In this document: positions 57,678 to 64,000 of the stretch, piece after piece
How positions within the stretch are numbered: position 1 is the first letter of the stretch
Layout of the letters: each line of letters opens with the position of its first letter
DNA from: Betaproteobacteria bacterium
GTDB taxonomy: Bacteria > Pseudomonadota > Gammaproteobacteria > Burkholderiales > Rhodocyclaceae
Direction: 5' to 3'
Length of the DNA stretch: 64,000 bases
NCBI GenBank assembly: GCA_016194935.1
Contig: JACQAO010000070.1
Coordinates: 1-64,000 of the forward strand
The notes under the pieces: model-generated
What the model was told of the DNA's origin: nothing
What the model saw: only the letters and a program-made list of their open reading frames with translations
Database searches by the model: none
Position numbers and translations under genes: made by a program

Positions 57678-58768
57678 GCCTCAAATGCGGTATCGTCGGG
57701 CTGCCCAACGTCGGCAAGTCCACCCTCTTCAATGCCTTGACCAAGGCCGGCATCGAAGCCGCCAATTATCCTTTTTGCACCATCGAGCCGAATGTCGGCA
57801 TCGTCGAAGTGCCGGATGCGCGCCTCGACGCCCTGGCGGCCATCGTCAAGCCGCAACGGGTGCAGCATGCCATCGTCGAATTCGTGGATATCGCCGGCCT
57901 GGTGGCGGGCGCCTCGAAGGGCGAAGGACTGGGCAACCAGTTCCTCGCCAACATCCGCGAGACCGACGCCATTGTGCATGTGGTGCGTTGCTTCGTGAAC
58001 GACAATATCGTGCATGTCACCGGCGGCGTGAATCCGCTGTCCGATATCGAGACCATCGAAACTGAACTGGCGCTGGCCGATCTGGCTACGGTGGAGAAGA
58101 GTCTCGCCCGCTACACCAAGCAGGCGCGTGCGGGCGGCGACAAGGAAGCCGCGAGTATTGCCGCTGTGCTGGAAAAATGCCGGGCGCAACTCGACCAGGC
58201 CAAGCCGGTGCGCGCCCTGTCCCTGTCGAAAGAGGAATGGGCGGCGCTCAAAACTTTCTGCCTGATCACAGCCAAGCCGACGCTGTATGTCGCCAATGTC
58301 GACGAGCAGGGTTATCACGACAACCCGCTGCTGACCCAGGTGGAAAACCACGCGGCCAGGCAAAAAGCGCCGGTGGTGGCGCTGTGTGCCGCGCTGGAAG
58401 CCGAGATCGCCGATCTGGCCGACGACGAGAAGCAGGAATTTCTAGCCGATCTCGGCCAGAGCGAACCCGGCCTCAATCGATTGATCCGCGCCGGTTATCA
58501 ACTGCTGGGCCTGCAAACTTACTTCACCGCCGGCGTCAAGGAAGTGCGGGCCTGGACCATCCACATCGGCGACACCGCGCCACAGGCTGCCGGGGTGATC
58601 CACACCGATTTCGAGCACGGCTTCATCCGCGCTCAGACCATCGCCTACGCCGACTTCATCGCCTGCGGCAGTGAGCAGGCCGCCAAAGAGGCCGGCAAGA
58701 TGCGCGCCGAAGGCAAGGAGTACGTGGTCAAGGACGGCGACGTGATGAATTTCCTGTTCAACGTGTAA
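57674..58768 (+). CDS. ychF: Redox-regulated ATPase YchF (OLA1 family)
   Basis: A 364-residue P-loop ATPase of the Obg family that binds ribosomes. G1 is [12 protein letters not shown]3 [16 protein letters not shown] and G4-like NVDE (ATP-preferring, instead of NKxD). A coiled-coil insert and C-terminal TGS domain ([20 protein letters not shown]) follow. It is coupled to pth, the conserved arrangement. Confidence 0.97.
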   Translation: MSLKCGIVGLPNVGKSTLFNALTKAGIEAANYPFCTIEPNVGIVEVPDARLDALAAIVKPQRVQHAIVEFVDIAGLVAGASKGEGLGNQFLANIRETDAIVHVVRCFVNDNIVHVTGGVNPLSDIETIETELALADLATVEKSLARYTKQARAGGDKEAASIAAVLEKCRAQLDQAKPVRALSLSKEEWAALKTFCLITAKPTLYVANVDEQGYHDNPLLTQVENHAARQKAPVVALCAALEAEIADLADDEKQEFLADLGQSEPGLNRLIRAGYQLLGLQTYFTAGVKEVRAWTIHIGDTAPQAAGVIHTDFEHGFIRAQTIAYADFIACGSEQAAKEAGKMRAEGKEYVVKDGDVMNFLFNV

Positions 58769-58848
58769 GAGAAAGCCGGAACGGAGCTTTACGTTTATCG
58801 AGTTGTTGCTTTACAATTAAGCGAACTTCTCTTGACGTTTAATCTGCG

Positions 58849-59853
58849 ATGACTGCTGATCTCCGCCGCTCGATACTCGCTGCCATCGCTCAGGACGGCG
58901 GCAATGTTGCAGCCCGGCTGGCAGGACAGCATGAAGTGTCGCGCCAGTCTGCCAGTGCCTGGCTGGCGAAGCTCAAGCAGGACAGACTGGTTGCTTCGTC
59001 CGGCGTGGGGCGTGGGGTGCGCTATCGCCTGGTTACGCTGGCGCAAGTGCGGCAGGTCTATCCGCGTGCGGGGTTGCGCGAGGATCGGGTGTGGCGTGAG
59101 TTGATCGCGCCACGGCTGGGCGATTTGCCCGCCAACGTGCGCGACATCTGGCACTACGCGGTGACGGAGATGGTGAATAATGCGATAGACCATTCCGGCT
59201 CGAAACGAGTGATCGTAAAGTTGCTGCGCGATGCGCTGAATACCACGGTGCATGTCGCTGATGAGGGCGAGGGAATTTTTCTGAAGATTCAGCGGGCGTT
59301 GAACTTGTACGATCCGCGCGAAGCGATTCTGGAGTTGGCCAAAGGCAAGCTGACGACCGATCCCGCACACCATACCGGCGAGGGCATCTTTTTTTCTTCC
59401 AAGGTCATGGATGCCTTCGATATTCGCTCAGGCATTCTGCATTTTATGCACGACGAGAGGGGTGCAGACGTGTTGCTGGAGCGTCCTGCCAGCGCGCCCG
59501 GCACGCTGGTGTTGATGCGTCTGGCTAACGACAGCCCGCGTACCTTGAAGGCGCTGTTTGATCAGTTCGCGGCGCCGGAGGAGTACACTTTCGCCAAAAC
59601 CATCGTACCGGTGCGGCTGGCTCAACATGAAGGCGAGAAACTGGTGTCCCGTTCGCAAGCCAAGCGCTTGACCATGCGCTTTGAACGATTTCAAACCGTA
59701 GTGCTGGATTTCGCCGGAGTAGAAGAGATCGGCCAGGCGTTTGCCGACGAAGTGTTCCGTGTGTTCCGGCAGGCGTATCCGGCGACAGCGCTGTTGCCGA
59801 TCAACATGACTCCGGCGGTCGAGAAGATGTTCAAACGGGCAATGCAGGGATGA
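58849..59853 (+). CDS. HTH - GHKL ATPase - DUF4325 regulatory protein
   Basis: A 334-residue protein with three parts. Residues 1-62 form a winged-helix-like DNA-binding domain (HEVSRQSASAWLAKLKQDRLV). Residues 90-225 form a histidine-kinase-type ATPase with N box EMVNNAIDHS, G1 VADEGEGIF and G2 TGEGIFFSS. Residues about 255-334 form a DUF4325 STAS-like domain (VVLDFAGVEEIGQAFADEVFRV). No phosphoacceptor histidine domain is present. The layout recalls anti-sigma kinase/anti-sigma-antagonist switches condensed in one DNA-binding chain. Direct repeats ACGTTTAT and ACGTTTAA flank the upstream 45 bases. Confidence 0.85.
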   Translation: MTADLRRSILAAIAQDGGNVAARLAGQHEVSRQSASAWLAKLKQDRLVASSGVGRGVRYRLVTLAQVRQVYPRAGLREDRVWRELIAPRLGDLPANVRDIWHYAVTEMVNNAIDHSGSKRVIVKLLRDALNTTVHVADEGEGIFLKIQRALNLYDPREAILELAKGKLTTDPAHHTGEGIFFSSKVMDAFDIRSGILHFMHDERGADVLLERPASAPGTLVLMRLANDSPRTLKALFDQFAAPEEYTFAKTIVPVRLAQHEGEKLVSRSQAKRLTMRFERFQTVVLDFAGVEEIGQAFADEVFRVFRQAYPATALLPINMTPAVEKMFKRAMQG

Positions 59854-59854
59854 T

Positions 59855-60196
59855 ATGGTTGCAAGTAGTATGCACATGCCGACTGACGAATTTTTCATCA
59901 CGATTCATGCCGCCGCGCCGCCCAAGCCCGCATTCGGGGCGGCCTGCAATGGCTGCGGCGTATGTTGTGCCGCCCAACCCTGCCCGGTCAGCCGCCTGTT
60001 GCTTGCTCATCGCAGCGGCGCTTGCCCCGCTTTGCAATGGCAGGCGCCGGATCGTCGTTACGTATGCGGCATGGTGACTGCGCCGGCCAGTTATCTGCGC
60101 TGGTTGCCGCGACGCTGGAATGCATTCGCCAGTCGTCGCTTCGCGCGCTGGATTGCCGCCGGGTTGGGTTGCGATTCGAATATCGAGACGCATTAA
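59855..60196 (+). CDS. Conserved Cys-rich protein (putative metal/Fe-S binding)
   Basis: A 113-residue protein with ACNGCGVCCAAQPCPV (Cys 31, 34, 37, 38, 43) plus Cys 57, 71 and 106. The CxxCxxCC cluster resembles YkgJ/UPF0153-like metal sites. The FFITIHAAAPPKP start and WLPRRW segment recur in betaproteobacterial hypotheticals, from memory. It starts 2 bases after the previous stop, so it is probably co-transcribed. Internal starts at MHMPT or MPTDE are possible. Confidence 0.75.
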   Translation: MVASSMHMPTDEFFITIHAAAPPKPAFGAACNGCGVCCAAQPCPVSRLLLAHRSGACPALQWQAPDRRYVCGMVTAPASYLRWLPRRWNAFASRRFARWIAAGLGCDSNIETH

Positions 60197-60251
60197 GCTC
60201 TACATGCCAGGATAAACGCTGAGTACGCAGAATAATTCCGACACCGAAAAA

Positions 60252-60791
60252 ATGGACTATCAGCACATCATAGACTTCTGGTTTGTAGAGTGTGATCCCA
60301 AGCAATGGTGGATCAAGGACGACTCATTTGATCGCCGGATTCTCGAAAGGTTTGGCGCGGTGCATGCGCAGGCGGTTCAATGCGAGCTTTATGCCTGGCG
60401 CTCGACGCCCTTGGGCCGGCTGGCGGAAATCATCGTGCTGGACCAGTTCTCCCGCAATCTTTATCGCAATACGGCACAAGCATTTGCCGCCGACCCATTG
60501 GCCCTGGCCCTGGCGCAGGAAGCGGTGGCCGCGCAGGCTGCGAAAGCGCTGGAGTCCGCCATGAGGGCATTTCTCTATATGCCCTACATGCATAGCGAGT
60601 CGCGCGTGATGCACCAGATCGCTGTAAAGCTCTTCAGCGAAGTCGGCCTCGACGCCAACCTGCAATCCGAGTACAGGCACAAGGCCATCATCGACCGTTA
60701 CGGTCGTTATCCACACCGCAACAAAGTGCTGGGGCGTGTGTCCAGCCCGGAGGAAATCGAGTTTCTTGAGACCCCGGGGTCTTCGTTCTAA
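60252..60791 (+). CDS. DUF924-family protein
   Basis: A 179-residue helical protein with the DUF924 pattern: IIDFWFVECDPKQWWIKDDSFDRRI, GRLAEIIVLDQFSRNLYRNTAQAFAAD and FLYMPYMHSESRVMHQ. The fold is TPR-like and the function is unproven. The family is widespread in proteobacteria. Confidence 0.9.
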   Translation: MDYQHIIDFWFVECDPKQWWIKDDSFDRRILERFGAVHAQAVQCELYAWRSTPLGRLAEIIVLDQFSRNLYRNTAQAFAADPLALALAQEAVAAQAAKALESAMRAFLYMPYMHSESRVMHQIAVKLFSEVGLDANLQSEYRHKAIIDRYGRYPHRNKVLGRVSSPEEIEFLETPGSSF

Positions 60792-60825
60792 GCGGGTGGC
60801 TGAGTCAAGATGCAGCGAGTGCGTA

Positions 60826-61188
60826 TCAGTTGGCTTGCGCGGCAATGTCCGCGCGCACCTTTTCCATGTCGATACCGCGTATCTGGGCGATCAGTTGTTC
60901 CAGTGACGAAGCCGGCAAAGCACCGGCTTCCGAATAGAGGATGACTTGCTCGCGGAACACCATCAAAGTGGGAATCGAGCGGATGTTGAAACTCGCGGCG
61001 AGCCCCTGCTGGGCTTCGGTATCGACTTTGGCGAAGACGATATCGCCATGCTGCTCCGAGGCCGCCTCGAAAGTCGGCGCGAATGAGCGGCAAGGCCCGC
61101 ACCAGGCTGCCCAGAAATCGACGATGACGATGCTATTATTGGTAACGATTTGCTCGAAATTTTCTTCGGTGAGTGCGGTGGTTGCCAC
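60826..61188 (-). CDS. Thioredoxin-family protein
   Basis: A 120-residue thioredoxin with active site FWAAWCGPC (Cys30, Cys33), FAKVDTEAQQGLAASFNIRSIPTLMVF and the expected cis-proline. GTG at 61188 is chosen as start because GGAG lies 8 bases upstream and the product has the usual length; a longer ATG start would add a basic non-homologous leader. It is divergent from gluQ. Confidence 0.9.
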   Translation of the reverse strand: MATTALTEENFEQIVTNNSIVIVDFWAAWCGPCRSFAPTFEAASEQHGDIVFAKVDTEAQQGLAASFNIRSIPTLMVFREQVILYSEAGALPASSLEQLIAQIRGIDMEKVRADIAAQAN

Positions 61189-61255
61189 GGTCTGCTCCTG
61201 AAACAAAAACGCGCATGCTACCTTTTTTCGCCGCCGCATGCCATCAAAACACGCC

Positions 61256-62179
61256 ATGTCCGACATCTCTCAGAACACACACTACCGTGGCCGCTTTGCG
61301 CCGTCGCCCAGCGGGCAGCTGCACTTCGGCTCGCTGGCGGCTGCGGTCGGCAGTTTTCTGGATGCGCGCAGTCGTGGCGGCAGTTGGCTGTTGCGCATGG
61401 AGGATGTCGACCGTCCGCGTTGCCAGTCCGGTGCGGCGGACGACATTCTGCGCACGCTGGCGGCGTTTGGTTTTGAGTGGGACGGCCCGGTACTCTATCA
61501 AAATACCCGCGACGCAGCTTATGCGCAGGCGCTGGCGCAACTGCACGCCACAGGCCGGGTTTTTCCGTGTGCCTGCAGCCGCCGCGAACTGGCGGATTCG
61601 CAATTGATGCGCCTGGCCGGCGACGGCGCCAAGGTGTACCCAGGAACCTGTCGTGCGGGCTTGCCGCAAGGCAAAACGGCGCGTGCATGGCGGCTGCGCG
61701 TCGACGATGCGGTAATTGCTTTTGAGGATGGCGTGCAGGGTCGCATCGAGCAGAACCTGGCGAGCGAGGCAGGGGACTTTGTGCTGTTGCGCGCCGACGG
61801 ATTATTCGCCTACCAGTTGGCGGTGGTGGTCGACGATGCGGAGCAGGGTATCACCCATGTAGTGCGCGGCGCCGATCTGCTCGATTCGACGCCGCGCCAG
61901 ATATTGCTGCAACGCCTGCTGGCACTGCCTGTGCCGGCGTATGTGCATTTGCCAGTGGCTGTCGATGCGCGCGGCGAGAAACTTTCCAAGCGGAGCCGCG
62001 CTGTTCCGCTGAATGTCGAGCAACCACAACCGGCTTTGCGCGCCGCCCTGAATTTTCTCGGCCAGGCGGCGCCGATGGAATTGGAGCGAGTCAGCCTTGC
62101 CGAATTATGGCGCTGGGCCAGGGAACACTGGAACCCTGCGCGTATCCCGCGCCAGCGGAGCTTATCCGCGCCGGAGTAA
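61256..62179 (+). CDS. gluQ: Glutamyl-Q tRNA(Asp) synthetase
   Basis: A truncated GluRS paralogue that attaches glutamate to queuosine in tRNA-Asp. The 307-residue protein has the HIGH-type YRGRFAPSPSGQLHFGSL, a zinc site (CACSRREL ... YPGTCR) and the KMSKS-equivalent KLSKRSRA. It lacks an anticodon-binding domain. ATG at 61256 (MSDISQN) or 61238 are both possible. Confidence 0.93.
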   Translation: MSDISQNTHYRGRFAPSPSGQLHFGSLAAAVGSFLDARSRGGSWLLRMEDVDRPRCQSGAADDILRTLAAFGFEWDGPVLYQNTRDAAYAQALAQLHATGRVFPCACSRRELADSQLMRLAGDGAKVYPGTCRAGLPQGKTARAWRLRVDDAVIAFEDGVQGRIEQNLASEAGDFVLLRADGLFAYQLAVVVDDAEQGITHVVRGADLLDSTPRQILLQRLLALPVPAYVHLPVAVDARGEKLSKRSRAVPLNVEQPQPALRAALNFLGQAAPMELERVSLAELWRWAREHWNPARIPRQRSLSAPE

Positions 62180-62217
62180 AATCCCGCAAACTGAAAATAA
62201 ATATACTGAGAGACCAG

Positions 62218-62634
62218 ATGATCGTCGACGACCTTGCCGGATTGAACCGGATATTGCAGGAGCAGCGCGTGATCGCGGTGGTCGGCTTATCCGCCAATCC
62301 AAGCCGCCCCAGTTATTCCGTCGCAAAATACCTGTTGGAGCACGGCTACACCATGATTCCGGTGAATCCCGGGCAGCGCGAAATTCTTGGTCAGAAATGT
62401 TATGCGAGCCTGGCGGAAATTCCAGGCAAAGTGGATATCGTCGATTGCTTTCGCAAGTCGGAGGATATTCCACCGCTGGCAGAGCAAGCCATCGCCATCG
62501 GCGCCAGGGTGCTGTGGCTGCAACTCGGGGTGATCAACCAGGAAGCGGCCCGGCGTGCGTCCGAGGCGGGCTTGCAGGTAGTGATGGACCGCTGCATCAA
62601 GATCGAACACGCGCGGCTGTACGGCGGCGCGTGA
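62218..62634 (+). CDS. CoA-binding-domain protein
   Basis: A 138-residue Rossmann-fold protein of the CoA_binding_2 family (VIAVVGLSANPSRPSYSVAKYLLEHGY, VDIVDCFRKSEDIP, WLQLGVINQEAA). It is a stand-alone relative of the succinyl-CoA synthetase N-terminal domain; role unknown. ATG at 62218 (MIVDDLAGL) is chosen over longer starts within gluQ. Confidence 0.9.
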   Translation: MIVDDLAGLNRILQEQRVIAVVGLSANPSRPSYSVAKYLLEHGYTMIPVNPGQREILGQKCYASLAEIPGKVDIVDCFRKSEDIPPLAEQAIAIGARVLWLQLGVINQEAARRASEAGLQVVMDRCIKIEHARLYGGA

Positions 62635-62642
62635 CAAGAAAG

Positions 62643-63812
62643 TCAGTGCTCCCTGGCGTAGCCCGCCAACCCCACCATCAGTCGCACCAGCGCGTAGGCC
62701 AGCCAGTGCGTCATGCGGGCCGGCCAGGATTTTTTCTTCCAGTCTTCGCGCCGCACTTCCACTGCGCCCTGTTGCATCGCCTGCCGCAAGCTGGCCAGCA
62801 GGCCGGCGGCGAAAGCGGAATTCTTCACCACCACATTTGCTTCGCGCGCCAGCAGCAGGCTGAACGGGTCGATATTGCTTGATCCCACCGTGGCCCAGTG
62901 GCCGTCGATCACCGCCACTTTGGCATGCAGGAAACTGCGGCGGTATTCGTGGATATGTACACCAGCAGCCAGCAGCGCGCCATACAGCGCTTGCGAGGCA
63001 TAGTGCAGCAGCAGGTATTCGACGCGCCCTTGCAGCAACACGGTCACCTTGACGCCGCGCAGTGCGGCTGCCATCAATGCCTGGCGGAAACTCCGGCCGG
63101 GCAGGAAGTAGGCGTTGGCGATGATGATTTCGTGCTGCGCGGCGGCGATGGCTGCCAGATAGGCGTCCTCAATATCCCGCCGGTGGCGCAGGTTGTCACG
63201 GATCAGGAAGGCCGCCGTCATGTTGCCGCAGGCCGCTGTGACGGCCTCGCATAAGGCCGGCGCATCCGGGCGGCGCTGCAAACTTGCCCACCCCACCAGT
63301 TTCCAGAGATGGCGCATCGCAGCGTGAATCGGCGCCAGCAGAGGACCTTCGATACGCAATGCATAGTCGTAGCGGGGCGGCGTCTGCTTCGGCATATGCT
63401 CGACGTTCATGTCGTCGATGATGTTGATGCCGCCGACGAAAGCGATCCGCCCATCAATCGTCACCAGCTTGCGGTGCATCCGGCGCAGGCGGTGGCGGCG
63501 AAATTTGAAACGCGCCACTTCGGGCCGGTAGACCTGGACTTCCACCCCGGCGGCGATCAATTCGGCGCCGAAGGCCGGCATGAAACCGCGAGCGCCAAAG
63601 CCATCCACCATCACCAGCACCGCCACGCCGCGCCGCGCCGTTTGCAGCAGCGCGGCGACCACGCGCCGTCCTATCGCATCATTCTCGAAGATGTAGCTCT
63701 CGACGCGCACTTCGATCCGGGCTGATTCAATCGCCTCCAGCAACGCCGGAAAATATTCACTGCCAGTGGTCAGAAGGCTGATGCGGTTACCGGGCAGGAA
63801 ATCGGTATTCAC
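62643..63812 (-). CDS. clsB: Phospholipase D-family cardiolipin synthase (ClsB-like)
   Basis: A 389-residue membrane-associated enzyme with two HKD motifs: HRKLVTIDGRIAFVGGIN (His113, Lys115, Asp120) and HAKVAVIDGHWATVGSSNIDP near residue 290. It probably joins phosphatidylglycerol molecules or PG and PE to form cardiolipin. It starts with GTG. The C terminus has a hydrophobic amphipathic segment. It lies 16 bases downstream of the next endonuclease-family gene on the same strand. Confidence 0.9.
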   Translation of the reverse strand: MNTDFLPGNRISLLTTGSEYFPALLEAIESARIEVRVESYIFENDAIGRRVVAALLQTARRGVAVLVMVDGFGARGFMPAFGAELIAAGVEVQVYRPEVARFKFRRHRLRRMHRKLVTIDGRIAFVGGINIIDDMNVEHMPKQTPPRYDYALRIEGPLLAPIHAAMRHLWKLVGWASLQRRPDAPALCEAVTAACGNMTAAFLIRDNLRHRRDIEDAYLAAIAAAQHEIIIANAYFLPGRSFRQALMAAALRGVKVTVLLQGRVEYLLLHYASQALYGALLAAGVHIHEYRRSFLHAKVAVIDGHWATVGSSNIDPFSLLLAREANVVVKNSAFAAGLLASLRQAMQQGAVEVRREDWKKKSWPARMTHWLAYALVRLMVGLAGYAREH

Positions 63813-63828
63813 GATATATCGATGCTAT

Positions 63829-64000
63829 CTACTGATCCGCCGTGAGATGCGCAGAGAGCGCGGCGTGATCGGAAATATGCGACCAGGGCGGCCCGTAATG
63901 CACTTCCGCGTGCTCGATGCTGAAACCGCGCACATAGATGCGATCAAGGCGCAGCACCGGCAAGGCGCTGGGGAAACTCTTCGGTGGCCGACCGGCAACG
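63829..64000 (-). CDS. C-terminal part of an endonuclease/exonuclease/phosphatase-family protein
   Basis: The 56 terminal codons read to a TAG at 63829-63831 and contain LDRIYVRGFSIEHAE and WSHISDHAALSAHL. The LDRI(Y/F) and SDHxxL motifs are the last two catalytic blocks of the EEP superfamily. The gene runs off the right edge. In relatives this neighbour of clsB is the ybhP-type gene. Orientation and 16-base spacing suggest an operon with clsB. Confidence 0.8.
   Translation of the reverse strand, partial: VAGRPPKSFPSALPVLRLDRIYVRGFSIEHAEVHYGPPWSHISDHAALSAHLTADQ

Overview
The window is one contiguous, gene-dense, GC-rich bacterial chromosome segment with about 75 protein genes and one tRNA. 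Gene content and order suggest a betaproteobacterium of the Rhodocyclales/Nitrosomonadales type, comparable to sulfur-oxidising or facultatively autotrophic genera. The pointers are a cbbR-linked Calvin-cycle operon fused to the tkt-gap-pgk-pyk-fba-purC glycolytic run, a class I PHA synthase, a MerR-controlled leucine degradation (liu) operon, and the tRNA-Gln-prs-rplY-pth-ychF block. The genus is inference; no rRNA is present.

Layout. 1-5.1 kb (minus): a truncated DUF4124/glutaredoxin-like protein, oligopeptidase A (prlC) with an expanded 18-bp repeat, a TerC membrane protein, purC and a MazEF-type pair. 5.2-15.9 kb: Calvin-cycle regeneration and lower glycolysis genes in the order cbbY-like, fbp, prkB, tkt, gap, pgk, pyk, fba (minus), with a divergent CbbR-type LysR regulator. 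RuBisCO is not in the window. 15.9-20.9 kb: a BrnTA-like pair, then argS, a SPOR protein, dsbA, an SDR gene and a small Cys protein. 20.9-26.1 kb (minus): two very different YeiH/PSE-family ten-TM transporters with a periplasmic rhodanese, a Usp-like protein, an SRPBCC membrane protein and a 42-aa one-TM protein. I consider this a poorly described sulfur or anion module. 26.3-31.2 kb: a chemoreceptor, a PIN-domain gene, phaC and a metallo-beta-lactamase-fold protein.

31.4-42.0 kb (plus): the liu operon. It holds a MerR regulator, isovaleryl-CoA dehydrogenase, thioesterase, thiolase, a second acyl-CoA dehydrogenase, a DUF559 nuclease unit bounded by G-run inverted repeats, an HCCA-isomerase-like protein, methylcrotonyl-CoA carboxylase beta, methylglutaconyl-CoA hydratase, a cupin and carboxylase alpha. 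A textbook promoter/operator lies between the regulator and the first enzyme. HMG-CoA lyase, which completes the pathway, is separate at 51.6 kb. 42.0-44.6 kb is a lower-GC accessory patch with a methyltransferase, DUF4926, a decayed toxin gene with intact antitoxin, and an orphan protein. 44.6-55.0 kb: a MocR regulator with DUF2917, an ECF sigma locus, an OYE-pirin-LysR locus, HMG-CoA lyase-DUF1289-MBL, TfoX-N-SRPBCC and an HxlR regulator. 55.1-58.8 kb: tRNA-Gln, prs, rplY, pth, ychF. 58.8-64 kb: an HTH-ATPase-DUF4325 regulator, a Cys-rich protein, DUF924, a thioredoxin, gluQ, a CoA-binding protein, cardiolipin synthase and the end of an endonuclease/exonuclease/phosphatase-family gene.

Two sequence systems stand out. 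One is a dispersed 18-27 bp element (core CCCTCTGGGGCATAAA) that sits in frame inside several genes, forming five APEG repeats in prlC and an array upstream of argS. The other is the compact DUF559 nuclease unit flanked by about 36-39 bp inverted repeats inside the liu operon. No insertion sequence, prophage or CRISPR array was found, and no intergenic stretch exceeds 300 bases.
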